From assembly GCF_900638585.1 (NCBI RefSeq), contig NZ_LR134523.1, forward strand, positions 1,523,772 through 1,587,771: 64,000 nt of DNA, in the 5' to 3' direction. How positions within the stretch are numbered: position 1 is the first letter of the stretch; each line of letters opens with the position of its first letter. A model generated the notes under the pieces. It did not search any database, was not told the origin of the DNA, and saw only the letters and a list, made by a program, of their open reading frames with translations. A program made the position numbers and the translations under genes. Below are positions 6,157 through 17,970 of this stretch, piece by piece. The DNA is from Aedoeadaptatus ivorii (GTDB lineage Bacteria > Bacillota > Clostridia > Tissierellales > Peptoniphilaceae).

Positions 6157-9100
6157 ATTTCAATCCACGCACCCCACACGGGGTGCGACAAACAAAGGGA
6201 TCCCAAGAAAGAGACAAAGATATGATTTTAATCCACGCACCCCACACGGGGTGCGACGGCGACGACATCGAGCGGGCGGTATTGCTGATGATTTCAATCC
6301 ACGCACCCCACACGGGGTGCGACTGGGACAGCCGCCTACATATCAAGTAAGAAGGGGATTTCAATCCACGCACCCCACACGGGGTGCGACTCACCACCAG
6401 CGAGATCGAGGGGCCGAGCTTTCGATTTCAATCCACGCACCCCACACGGGGTGCGACAAGCCTACAAGGCGGGCTACGCATGGGGTCAACAATTTCAATC
6501 CACGCACCCCACACGGGGTGCGACTTGCGTTGCTTGTATTTTCGATTTTTTCTCCCTTAATTTCAATCCACGCACCCCACACGGGGTGCGACCGGTTGGC
6601 TCGGCGTAAGATCTGCACGCCTTCCGGATTTCAATCCACGCACCCCACACGGGGTGCGACCGGTTGGCTCGGCGTAAGATCTGCACGCCTTCCGGATTTC
6701 AATCCACGCACCCCACACGGGGTGCGACCCCCGTATACGCGAGGGTGAGATCGGCGGCAATTTATTTCAATCCACGCACCCCACACGGGGTGCGACTAGC
6801 CACCGCGGTTTTGTTGCTTGGGGGCGCAGATTTCAATCCACGCATCCCACACGGGGTGCGACTAGCCACCGCGGTTTTGTTGCTTGGGGGCGCAGATTTC
6901 AATCCACGCACCCCACACGGGGTGCGACGTGCCTGAGACGACCGACAGTTTGCGGCTTTTTGACATTTCAATCCACGCACCCCACACGGGGTGCGACACC
7001 TCCACCACATCGATTCCAAGCGGCTCGAGTGATTTCAATCCACGCACCCCACACGGGGTGCGACTTGTTTTTCCTCCACAAGATAGACTGCCTCTTGTCA
7101 TTTCAATCCACGCACCCCACACGGGGTGCGACTTTATGCAATATCATCTATGGCACGTATCGGCAGATTTCAATCCACGCACCCCACACGGGGTGCGACA
7201 CAACAAACACGATTATCACTTACGACATAGCGCAATTTCAATCCACGCACCCCACACGGGGTGCGACCTGCAACGCGTAGGCCGCAATACCGCATTAAAC
7301 ATTTCAATCCACGCACCCCACACGGGGTGCGACGGGCACACTGGGGTGTTTTACAAAAAAAAGTCGAATTTCAATCCACGCACCCCACACGGGGTGCGAC
7401 AGCGATCAAAAAACCCGTAGCGCCTAGACCTGGAATTTCAATCCACGCACCCCACACGGGGTGCGACAGCGATCAAAAAACCCGTAGCGCCTAGACCTGG
7501 AATTTCAATCCACGCACCCCACACGGGGTGCGACCCCAGCGACCCGTCCGGGCCGCCCCGTAAAATTGATTTCAATCCACGCACCCCACACGGGGTGCGA
7601 CGGTTGTGGAAGTGCGACGTAAGGTTTAAGAAAGGAATTTCAATCCACGCACCCCACACGGGGTGCGACATAAAGCGATATATAATCACAAATATATAAT
7701 CATAATTTCAATCCACGCACCCCACACGGGGTGCGACGCTATAATGCGCACTCGAGGCGCGCAGCCGTTGTATTTCAATCCACGCACCCCACACGGGGTG
7801 CGACTTACGCTTGTATACAAGCTAGGAAAGTGGCGTATTATTTCAATCCACGCACCCCACACGGGGTGCGACTATATAACAACCGTAGCATCACACAGAT
7901 ATACCCATTTCAATCCACGCACCCCACACGGGGTGCGACCAGGGTTCTCGATGTCGATCTTCGACCAAGAGGTCATTTCAATCCACGCACCCCACACGGG
8001 GTGCGACCATGGTAGCCAAGCCGACACACAGGGCAGCTACAATTTCAATCCACGCACCCCACACGGGGTGCGACCTTGAGACGTTAACAAACCTAGAGCG
8101 TTTGGTAGGATTTCAATCCACGCACCCCACACGGGGTGCGACAAGGTGAACCGGTATATTGCGCTTCTACGTGAGGCATTTCAATCCACGCACCCCACAC
8201 GGGGTGCGACGCCTTTTACGATCAGCTATAGTGTCACAGATGTCATTTCAATCCACGCACCCCACACGGGGTGCGACCCATTTTTTTTAATCAAGATCTT
8301 GCGTAAAAGCAAATTTCAATCCACGCACCCCACACGGGGTGCGACCGATTACACGATTCCGCTAGAGCCTTTGGGAATTATTTCAATCCACGCACCCCAC
8401 ACGGGGTGCGACCTTCCTTCTCGGCGTTCGGCGCCGCATAGTAATGATTTCAATCCACGCACCCCACACGGGGTGCGACCGTCGAGCGTACTCAGAGGCT
8501 TAAAAGGGGGATACATTTCAATCCACGCACCCCACACGGGGTGCGACTAGAAGTTATTGTACTATCCATGTCCATAATGATGGATTTCAATCCACGCACC
8601 CCACACGGGGTGCGACAATCATCTCCCCCGGTAATTACCACGCGACCGCCATTTCAATCCACGCACCCCACACGGGGTGCGACGTGGCGCCTTTTTCGGC
8701 GGTAATGACGAGGACAAATTTCAATCCACGCACCCCACACGGGGTGCGACTCTAATCTTGTCTTTACCATCTCCCGGCTTACGCCATTTCAATCCACGCA
8801 CCCCACACGGGGTGCGACGCGGATCGGCGGTAAAAATATCTCAAAAAAAATATTTCAATCCACGCACCCCACACGGGGTGCGACGAGACGAATGGGACAC
8901 CGCGGGCATGCTCCCGAGTGATTTCAATCCACGCACCCCACACGGGGTGCGACTAGGTGGGGGTATTTAACTACGGTAACGTTTTTCCATTTCAATCCAC
9001 GCACCCCACACGGGGTGCGACGCGGGAGGTATAAAATGACTATTTATAAAGATATAATTTCAATCCACGCACCCCACACGGGGTGCGACGGGCTCAATAA

Positions 9101-9291
9101 TGTGCAAAAGGTAGCCGACGGCATTTCAATCCACGCACCCCACACGGGGTGCGACTCGTCATCAAAAATTATGACGGGCAAGACCTCGGGATTTCAATCC
9201 ACGCACCCCACACGGGGTGCGACCTTTATCGGGGTTTTTATCACAGCCGCAGGATCGGATTTCAATCCACGCACCCCACACGGGGTGCGAC
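6157..9291 (-). CRISPR. Type I-C CRISPR array, 47 repeats and 46 spacers
   Basis: The repeat is 33 bp; on the minus strand it carries the stem GCACCCC-GTGT-GGGGTGC and the tail GCGTGGATTGAAAT, the hallmark of type I-C. Repeat starts run from 6157 to 9259 at 66-69 bp steps, leaving spacers of 33-36 nt. Orientation and the leader at 9292-9447 put the newest spacers at the right end, next to cas2. Repeat variants: 6225 (one C to T in the tail region) and 6830 (one C to T in the stem), both in the old half. Three spacers are tandemly duplicated: 6593-6627/6661-6695, 6797-6829/6863-6895 and 7401-7434/7468-7501. Long near-perfect arrays of this kind are active or recently active. Confidence 0.98.
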
Positions 9292-9447
9292 AGCTATATG
9301 TAGGGGCACGAATGCCACTTGCTCTGCATATAGCGCATTCTCTAGAAACTTTTTTCGTTTCTAATTGCAACTCTTACAATTTTACATACTTTCATCGACA
9401 CTTCCGGGGCGAACCTCCGCGCTTTTTTCTGTTCGCTTAGGGTTCGT
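9292..9447 (-). promoter_or_regulatory. Type I-C leader between cas2 and the array
   Basis: 156-bp non-coding AT-rich stretch between the cas2 stop and the first repeat. On the minus strand an inverted pair CGAACC (from 9446) and GGTTCG (to 9410) flanks a GC-poor loop just after cas2, a motif I associate with type I-C leaders. The leader should hold the array promoter and the Cas1-Cas2 integration signal. No clear consensus -35/-10 pair was found. Confidence 0.7.
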
Positions 9448-9738
9448 CTAAAATATGATCGGATCTCCGGGCGCCAAAACTTCTTTGATTCCATAGTGCA
9501 AAACGGATTGTTTGTAGTTCTTACCCAATTTATAAATCCTTACAGAATCTTCTTTTGCATTATACGTTTCCTGAACTTCTTGTTTTAATTGGAAGAGTTG
9601 TCCCGAATCCAAATCACATTCATAGACGGAGTTTTGCACCCGCTGTCCATAGTTAAGGCAAATTTTTGCCATGCGATTCAATCGTCGTCTGCCTTCTTTG
9701 CTTTGCACGTTAATATCATAAGTGATCAGAATATTCAT
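9448..9738 (-). CDS. cas2: CRISPR integrase subunit Cas2 (type I-C)
   Basis: 96 aa, starting MNILITYDINVQSKEG, with the ferredoxin-like fold's first strand and conserved Asp (YDI) of Cas2. YECDLDSGQL and VRIYKL are further family segments. With Cas1 it forms the complex that inserts new spacers at the leader-proximal repeat. It is the last gene of the cas operon, 8 bases after cas1, with the leader and array directly downstream. Length is normal for type I-C Cas2. Confidence 0.95.
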   Translation of the reverse strand: MNILITYDINVQSKEGRRRLNRMAKICLNYGQRVQNSVYECDLDSGQLFQLKQEVQETYNAKEDSVRIYKLGKNYKQSVLHYGIKEVLAPGDPIIF

Positions 9739-9746
9739 TGATCCTC

Positions 9747-10778
9747 CTATTTCCAGAAAAATGGCGGATAGGCATCCAGGTCTTCACGAAGATATCTCGC
9801 CAATAGCTGCGCCTGAATATACGGGACCAATCCCCACGGCATTTTCTCCTGCAAATACGGATGGGTTAAACTTTCATATTTTTGTTTTTGCCACTGACTC
9901 AGATATTTCTTTCTGGCTTCGTCCGTCAATAATATAGCGCCGGATTCTTGTTCCAAAAAGTCTGGTTCTGTAAATTGTCCTCGATTGATCATGCGTAGCA
10001 CAAATCGATCGCAAATCATTACCCGAAATTCTTCTAGCAAGTCCAATGCAAGCGAAATTCGACCGGGCCGATCTGTATGGTTGAAACCCATATATGCGTC
10101 CAGTCCATTTGCTTCTAGTGCGGCGGCACAGTCGTATGACAGAAGGGAGTAGGCATAGGAAAGTAAAGCGTTGGGAGGATCTAATGGTGGTCTCTTGCTT
10201 CTGCCTCTGAAGTTAAAATACTCCGAATTCGTCAGAATCATATGCGGAAATACGCCGTAATACGTCGCTTGTGCGTCTCCTTCAATGCCGCGGAGTTCTT
10301 CTTTATTACTCGCAACTTTCGTCCGCTCTTTAGATTGTTTCAAATGTGTTATCGCATGGATAAAGACTTCCTCGCGAATGCGTAAAGCATATTGTTTGCG
10401 AAACCGAATCAAAAAGTTTCGCGCATTTATAATCTTTGCAAGAATAATCCATCGGCTGATCTTGAGAGAATCCTCCTGATTCAAGGCAATTTGAGCTTGT
10501 TTTTTCCTTAAAAGAATATTACCGCGACTCATGGAAACAAACCTTCCACAGAGTCTTCCATAATGATTTAGGATGACCACAGATACTTCTCTTTCACTGC
10601 ATTTTTCGAGAAGGGCAGCGCTGATTCCAGAGTAGGAAAAAGCTATGATGGATTCTAAGGCATGCAACGGAATCCGGTGTAAGATTTTTCCGTCTTGTAG
10701 CAATACGACATTTTCTCCTCGCAACCCCAAAAAGTAATCGGGACTGGTCACATACAGCGTGTTTAGTAATTTTTTCAT
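9747..10778 (-). CDS. cas1: CRISPR integrase Cas1 (type I-C)
   Basis: 343 aa from the ATG at 10778 (MKKLLNTLYVTSPDYFLGL); this start overlaps the cas4 stop as ATGA, so the longer in-frame extension to 10877 is not used. Catalytic residues are visible: Glu in GIEGDAQATYYG, His in GFNHTDRPGR and Asp in LALDLLEEFR. It is the metal-dependent nuclease/integrase that joins protospacers to the array. Typical length for the I-C subtype. Translationally coupled to cas4, which trims prespacers and checks the PAM. Confidence 0.97.
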   Translation of the reverse strand: MKKLLNTLYVTSPDYFLGLRGENVVLLQDGKILHRIPLHALESIIAFSYSGISAALLEKCSEREVSVVILNHYGRLCGRFVSMSRGNILLRKKQAQIALNQEDSLKISRWIILAKIINARNFLIRFRKQYALRIREEVFIHAITHLKQSKERTKVASNKEELRGIEGDAQATYYGVFPHMILTNSEYFNFRGRSKRPPLDPPNALLSYAYSLLSYDCAAALEANGLDAYMGFNHTDRPGRISLALDLLEEFRVMICDRFVLRMINRGQFTEPDFLEQESGAILLTDEARKKYLSQWQKQKYESLTHPYLQEKMPWGLVPYIQAQLLARYLREDLDAYPPFFWK

Positions 10779-11425
10779 GACGATTCTTCCTCTAAATGCG
10801 ACCGAATATAGGTAGATGCCGCTTGCCGGTTTCCCAGTTCTGGCAAGCAGATTTCTTTTAGAGAACAAGATCTGCATTTGGCGGTCCGCTTTACTTTTGG
10901 CGTATACGCTTTTCGAAACAGTGTATGCATCTCTCGTACCATTGCTTTAAGATCCGTACGCATCGCTTCGGTAAATACGACATTCTGTCGTCTTTTGATT
11001 TGGTCGTAAAAGATCGCTCCCTCTTCAATATTGGATGCGGTCATCTCTTCCAGACATATCGCCTGCGCCAATAATTGATAAACATCGCTATTGTCTGATT
11101 TCTCTGTGCCCCTCTTGTATTCAACGGGCATAATCTTATAATGACCGTCCCATCGCGGCAGATACACGCCTTTTGAATCCACCGTAAGTTCCACCAAATC
11201 GCACACACCCTCGATCTCTAGTTCTAAAGAGTGCACACGAAGAGACCGCACTTGAATCTGTTCTTTTCTTTTTTCATGAAAATAGGGATCGTCTACCCGA
11301 CTATGCACTTTCTCGCCATGAAGGGTTAAAAAGTTTTCTTTCCATGCCTGCTCGATATGGATCAATGCCCATTGTCTGCGGCAAAACACAAAATGCTGAA
11401 TCCCAGAGATCAGGAGCGCATCCAT
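10775..11425 (-). CDS. cas4: CRISPR exonuclease Cas4 (type I-C)
   Basis: 216 aa, starting MDALLISGIQHFVFCRRQW. Fe-S cluster cysteines: C15 in FCRRQW and the C-terminal CRSCSLKEIC group. RecB-like nuclease motifs: EGVCDLVE (Asp) and PVEYKRG (Glu and catalytic Lys). Works with Cas1-Cas2 in type I-C to select PAM-flanked prespacers and set their orientation. Start overlaps the end of cas7 closely; stop overlaps cas1 as ATGA, showing tight coupling. Confidence 0.95.
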   Translation of the reverse strand: MDALLISGIQHFVFCRRQWALIHIEQAWKENFLTLHGEKVHSRVDDPYFHEKRKEQIQVRSLRVHSLELEIEGVCDLVELTVDSKGVYLPRWDGHYKIMPVEYKRGTEKSDNSDVYQLLAQAICLEEMTASNIEEGAIFYDQIKRRQNVVFTEAMRTDLKAMVREMHTLFRKAYTPKVKRTAKCRSCSLKEICLPELGNRQAASTYIRSHLEEESS

Positions 11426-11426
11426 A

Positions 11427-12290
11427 TCAACGTCCGGAAAGGATTTCGACTCTCATCCCCTTCTCTTCGTATTCTTTTAATTTTTCCGCATTCAGATGCA
11501 CTTGAAATTGCTCATAATCGGAAATTTCTTCGGTAAGATCCATATTCGGATCGGTTTCAAGCAATCGGTGAATCTTACCGGAAGAGGCGACTCCCAGTTT
11601 GTTGGGATGGGTAAACCAAAAGACTTCCTGCACCTCCATACTGCCCTCCGGGCGTGCCGAAGAGGCATCGTTTGCGAAAAGGTCTATCAAGGATTCTTTA
11701 ATACACTCCGCATCCTCTTCCGTAAATCCCGTCTTTTCTGCAAAATACGGGTTAATGGAACCGCAGAATTTGTAAACGCCGTAATCGACGAAACTCTTGG
11801 TCCCCATCGTATCGGAAGATCTTTCTCCCTTTTTTGATTCCATGCCATTGGTCGATCGCGTAATTTGCATCGTCGAAATGGAAATGGGAAGAATCGATTT
11901 TGCCAAGCTCACCGAAACGGGGCCCCGTATTCCGATCGACTTTTTGTCGAAGGTGATGACTTGACCAAAAGCCCGCGTATCGCTCCAGGTGTTACAGAAG
12001 TAGTCGAAAATCTCTTTATCCTCTTTTCCCATTTCCTTTTTATGCGCTTTGTACCGAGCTTCCAAAGAATAATTCCCGTCGTCCACTCGCTCATTCGCTT
12101 GCACAAAAATGGGTTCGCCCAAGTCCTGCATACGGTTTCGGATTTTCCTCTTAATCGATACGTCGCTCATCTCTCCATGCGATGTAATATCCGTACGCGG
12201 CAGATTTCCATTTAGCGGATCTCCATTGGGATTGGCATTCTCTACGGAAAAAGTTACGATAAAATCAATTTTCTTATCCAAAGCGTTCAT
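11427..12290 (-). CDS. cas7: Cascade backbone Cas7 (Csd2, type I-C)
   Basis: 287 aa, starting MNALDKKIDFIVTFSVENANPNGDP, the characteristic Csd2 N-terminus with the RRM strand and NPNGDP loop. GIRGPVSVSLAKSILP and ITRSTNG are further family segments. Several copies coat the crRNA spacer and form the filament of the interference complex. Its ATG shares one base with the cas8c stop (TAATG), so it is translationally coupled. Length is normal for I-C. Confidence 0.95.
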   Translation of the reverse strand: MNALDKKIDFIVTFSVENANPNGDPLNGNLPRTDITSHGEMSDVSIKRKIRNRMQDLGEPIFVQANERVDDGNYSLEARYKAHKKEMGKEDKEIFDYFCNTWSDTRAFGQVITFDKKSIGIRGPVSVSLAKSILPISISTMQITRSTNGMESKKGERSSDTMGTKSFVDYGVYKFCGSINPYFAEKTGFTEEDAECIKESLIDLFANDASSARPEGSMEVQEVFWFTHPNKLGVASSGKIHRLLETDPNMDLTEEISDYEQFQVHLNAEKLKEYEEKGMRVEILSGR

Positions 12291-12769
12291 TATTTGTCCT
12301 CCTTCACATTTTCTGCGGCAATCTTTTGTTCTACTTCTTTGCTATTTTTCTCGGATTCATTTTTCGGTTTCTTTTTATAGAATTCCTGCATTTGGCCATA
12401 ATAACCAAAGAGGAAATTCTCGTCCAACGATTCTCTTTGTCCTTTCTGTTGCACCTCCTGTATTGCATTCATAAGCTTTGTGAGCTCTATTTCATAGTAC
12501 TGGGCAGATCCCGGTCGCGTGTTCCGCAAGCTTTGCATATAGGGTTGGATCTTTTTCGACAAATTAAGATGTATAAGACTGGGCCGATCGATAAACGCCG
12601 CCCAAAGTTTCATGGCATTTGTAGGCCGTGTCGCTTCATTACTGGTCTTTGACGCTTCTGTTCCCTCTGCACTTTTCTTGCTGTAAAGTACATCCCTTTC
12701 GATCTTGTCGTACACCGCCAGTAGTCTTCCATACAAATAAGATCGATCCTTACTTTTCAAATCGAGCAT
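12290..12769 (-). CDS. cas11c: Probable internally translated Cas11c
   Basis: Codon 555 of cas8c is an ATG (12769-12767), and the minus strand has AAAAAGGAGGAAAATTTCGCC directly before it: a full Shine-Dalgarno sequence inside the gene, 11 bases from the ATG. The resulting 159-aa product starts MLDLKSKDRSYLYGRLLAVY, the segment at which internal translation of Cas11c begins in other type I-C systems (established knowledge). Cas11 forms the small-subunit belly of the Cascade that stabilises the displaced strand. The call rests on the ribosome binding site, frame and position; product not shown. Confidence 0.8.
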   Translation of the reverse strand: MLDLKSKDRSYLYGRLLAVYDKIERDVLYSKKSAEGTEASKTSNEATRPTNAMKLWAAFIDRPSLIHLNLSKKIQPYMQSLRNTRPGSAQYYEIELTKLMNAIQEVQQKGQRESLDENFLFGYYGQMQEFYKKKPKNESEKNSKEVEQKIAAENVKEDK

Positions 12770-14431
12770 GGCGAAATTTTCCTCCTTTTTCATGTATTTT
12801 TTGTGATGCGCCGGCAAATCCTTACGGAATTTTTGCAACACTATACAGTCCGTATATAACTGGCTCTGCCAATGATATTTGTAGGCTATTCGGTTCTTTC
12901 CATTGGCCCAAGCACGCATGGCGAGTTCTTTGGGTAGCGGTTGCCGATCCATCATGCATCGCACCGCGTCTTCCATCAAATTTCCCGTAATCTTCTTGTT
13001 TCTCTGCCCCTCAACGACATAGCCTTTTTTTGTATCCTCTCCATATAGTGTATTGATAATCGCAAATATCGGAAGAACGCGTTCTCGATACTTTTCATTA
13101 TTATAGGAATAGTAAGGAAAATTCATCGTATCGTTCCAGTATTGCAGAATATCAATAAATTCAGATTCTGAGAATTTTCGGAAATATTTGATGGCGATCC
13201 GACCATTTGAGGTTTTTTCCAGTAGCAAAATAAAATAGTTGTACCATTTTTCTACATCCGGTTTTCGATTGCCTGTCAAACTTTGCCCCAAATTTTGGGA
13301 TCCGAGTTGCGCAAATATTCTTTCCAGTGTGCTACTTTCTTTCCCATCACCGGACACATCTGAGTCTTCTTCCTCATCACCGAATACATCCGAGTCTTCT
13401 TCCTCATCTGGACCCGATTTTGGGGAGAGCTGGTATGCCGTCGGATCGAATTTCGTCAGGTTTTCAATATCGTTTGAAAACCAATTGACCACGTAAGCAC
13501 CGGACCGAAGCCTGCGCCCCGTATCCTTGTTTTCCAATAGATACTTCAGCATTAAATGGATTTTTTGAGAAGTCTTAAACCCCACTCGAATCAGATCGTC
13601 TGTGGATTGATATAGGCCGCGATATACTTCGTAGCGATTGCTCCCCCCGATGACCTTAGCATTTCCCATTAATCCTCGGTGTTTCGATACACAATATGTG
13701 TATTCTCCAGATATATCGCAGTAATCCTTTTGCTTATCTTTGAGTTTCTCATCCATATAAGCGATGAAATTGTCATGTAGCGCAGTATTTTCTGTGACGG
13801 TGCATGTCGTATTGAATTCCAGATCATTCTCCGCTTGTTCAACGATAACAGCAAATGTTACGAATACTTCCTGCGCCTTCCACTCTTTCTTCTTTTCATC
13901 TTCCAGATAATGGACGGCCCCCTGCTTGTCTACAGAGTATATTTGCTTATTATACAAACTTTTCATGATATCCTTTAACACATCCGTATCCGGATGTAAG
14001 ATATACGCGCCGATTTTCTCTAGAAATGCATTGGGATTCGTTGCGGTATAACTCAGCCAATCCTGCAATTGCTCTCGATAGGCCTCGTGATGGGTATCTG
14101 ACACCCTTTTTGCAGTAGCTTCCGACATCTCTCGGGAGACATATTTTAGTTTGTCTACCAACGGGTGCGGCAGTACACCGTTTGCTCGTCCTATGGATTC
14201 TTCCGAAACCGGAAACTGAATATAGACGTCCTCAGGAACCCACGAAGCTTCTAAAAACTTTCCTTCTTTGTCCAATAAGATTTGGATAATATCTTTCCCA
14301 TTCGAGCGCTTATTATCGTGGTAGACCGGAAGAAGAACCGAGGCACCTTCTGCTGTTTCTTTATGATTATCGACCATGTTGGCTTTTTCCGCCAATTCAT
14401 AGGTTCTATATAAGCTATAAAGTGGATTCAT
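12290..14431 (-). CDS. cas8c: Cascade large subunit Cas8c (Csd1)
   Basis: 713 aa, starting MNPLYSLYRTYELAEKANMV, typical of Csd1/Cas8c. The protein recognises the PAM and recruits Cas3. Family length is usually about 570-700 aa; a D/E-rich insert (SGPDEEEDSDVFGDEEEDSD) around residues 340-360 accounts for some of the extra length and is partly an internal duplication of the EEEDSDV unit. The C-terminal 159 residues are also likely made separately as Cas11c (see next entry). It lies 3 bases after cas5 and overlaps cas7 by one base. Confidence 0.95.
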   Translation of the reverse strand: MNPLYSLYRTYELAEKANMVDNHKETAEGASVLLPVYHDNKRSNGKDIIQILLDKEGKFLEASWVPEDVYIQFPVSEESIGRANGVLPHPLVDKLKYVSREMSEATAKRVSDTHHEAYREQLQDWLSYTATNPNAFLEKIGAYILHPDTDVLKDIMKSLYNKQIYSVDKQGAVHYLEDEKKKEWKAQEVFVTFAVIVEQAENDLEFNTTCTVTENTALHDNFIAYMDEKLKDKQKDYCDISGEYTYCVSKHRGLMGNAKVIGGSNRYEVYRGLYQSTDDLIRVGFKTSQKIHLMLKYLLENKDTGRRLRSGAYVVNWFSNDIENLTKFDPTAYQLSPKSGPDEEEDSDVFGDEEEDSDVSGDGKESSTLERIFAQLGSQNLGQSLTGNRKPDVEKWYNYFILLLEKTSNGRIAIKYFRKFSESEFIDILQYWNDTMNFPYYSYNNEKYRERVLPIFAIINTLYGEDTKKGYVVEGQRNKKITGNLMEDAVRCMMDRQPLPKELAMRAWANGKNRIAYKYHWQSQLYTDCIVLQKFRKDLPAHHKKYMKKEENFAMLDLKSKDRSYLYGRLLAVYDKIERDVLYSKKSAEGTEASKTSNEATRPTNAMKLWAAFIDRPSLIHLNLSKKIQPYMQSLRNTRPGSAQYYEIELTKLMNAIQEVQQKGQRESLDENFLFGYYGQMQEFYKKKPKNESEKNSKEVEQKIAAENVKEDK

Positions 14432-14434
14432 CGC

Positions 14435-15187
14435 TTACTCCTCCCTATACTCCGGCTGATGGAGGGTCTCATCCGCGGTCTCTATGGAATCACCCGCCAA
14501 GTCGGGAATCTGATAATCCGTAACGGCATGATGAATTTCAGTGTCCTCCGGCCGCCTGAAAGAAAGAATACCGTTGATCAATTGGACGCGATCGAAATTG
14601 GCAGTAAGGCTTTCGCCCTTTTCTTCCGATTTGGGATAGTTAAAGGAATGAAACGCGGTGCCGAAATCCAGCTGTTGCCCTTCGTAAGGGCTCGCGAGCG
14701 CCTCATATTCTTCCCGCCGCAATCGTTCAATATATCCCAGACATTCCCTCGTGCCCAGAAAAATATCTCGGCGACCTCCTCGCTCCAGCGATCGCAAGAG
14801 AATTTGTGTGTGTTTAATCTCGTCGCGGTCTTTGTCCAGATCTTTCCGCGCCATGTTCCATTCGAAATGGAATTTCACCCCATACGCCACATCGCTTAAA
14901 TAGGTGTAGTAGTACCGATCCTGCCCGCCTTTATTTAACGGGACTAAAATTCCCTTTGTCTGGCTGCGTATTGGGTTTAGTACTTTTACTTCATCTATGA
15001 TGTATTCCAAGGTAGGTTTCCAGTACGCGGCGCTAATGATTCCCCTCAGCGCTTCAAATGTCGGTAACGAATAGGTGTATTTTTCTCCGCCGCCCTTTGT
15101 CGCAGGATCCGTAAAAAGCGCATAGTCTCCATAGATCCGGCAAAAGAATGGCTTCGATTGAAATTGTTGTTCTCGCGTGTTTACCAT
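14435..15187 (-). CDS. cas5c: crRNA endoribonuclease Cas5 (Cas5d/Cas5c, type I-C)
   Basis: 250 aa from the ATG at 15187 (MVNTREQQFQSKPFFCRIYG), chosen because TTTAGGAGGTACA precedes it; the longer frame to 15208 would place the start on the RBS. RAMP protein with the Cas5 N-terminal segment GDYALF and the glycine-rich ATKGGGEKYTYSLPTFEAL. Type I-C lacks Cas6, and Cas5 cuts the repeat RNA at the base of its stem and stays on the 5' handle. No cas6 is found here, in agreement. It lies 8 bases after cas3. Confidence 0.95.
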   Translation of the reverse strand: MVNTREQQFQSKPFFCRIYGDYALFTDPATKGGGEKYTYSLPTFEALRGIISAAYWKPTLEYIIDEVKVLNPIRSQTKGILVPLNKGGQDRYYYTYLSDVAYGVKFHFEWNMARKDLDKDRDEIKHTQILLRSLERGGRRDIFLGTRECLGYIERLRREEYEALASPYEGQQLDFGTAFHSFNYPKSEEKGESLTANFDRVQLINGILSFRRPEDTEIHHAVTDYQIPDLAGDSIETADETLHQPEYREE

Positions 15188-15195
15188 TGTACCTC

Positions 15196-17844
<2,649 letters not shown>

Positions 17845-17865
17845 ATTACCTCCTGTTTTATTTTC

Positions 17866-17899
17866 TATATATAGTACTCCCCCAATTCCTATTATACAT
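17866..17899 (+). promoter_or_regulatory. Pseudo-protospacer over the cas promoter (TTC PAM at 17863-17865)
   Basis: On the plus strand TTC, the standard type I-C PAM, is followed by TATATATAGTA (17866-17876). The 11-nt element after the solitary repeat at 18002-18012 reads TATATTTAGTA: identity at positions 1-5 and 7-11, with the only mismatch at position 6, a base that is flipped out and unpaired in type I crRNA-target duplexes. A 34-nt protospacer from here covers the cas start site and -10 (17891-17896). Candidate operator for Cascade-mediated autorepression. Confidence 0.65.
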
Positions 17900-17918
17900 A
17901 GATTCCTTTATTATGCAA
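17884..17918 (-). promoter_or_regulatory. Promoter of the cas operon
   Basis: Minus strand TTGCAT (17918-17913), 16-bp spacer, TATAAT (17896-17891), expected start near 17884, then a 40-bp leader with AGGAGGT before the cas3 ATG at 17844. Consensus -10 and near-consensus -35 make this the strongest promoter in the region. Confidence 0.75.
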
Positions 17919-17960
17919 TGGATATAGACAACTTTTTTGTTTTTAGCTATGGAACATCTG

Positions 17961-17969
17961 TGATATACT
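17961..17969 (+). promoter_or_regulatory. Extended -10 promoter for the solitary-repeat RNA
   Basis: TGATATACT fits the extended -10 form TGn-TATAnT. No good -35 at the right distance, which extended -10 promoters do not need. Expected start is about 17976, right at the 5' side of the repeat stem. Confidence 0.55.
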
Positions 17970-17970
17970 A

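Noticed and set aside
9022..9056. A GGGAGG plus ATG inside a spacer looked like a gene start
   Set aside because: It is one spacer, probably copied from a phage gene start; the next repeat closes it.
6113..9440. Many open frames of 60-180 aa with repeated ISIHAPHTGCD-type or NPRTPHGVR-type peptides
   Set aside because: They are translations of the CRISPR repeats and spacers; no RBS, and the period is the 66-69 bp of the array.
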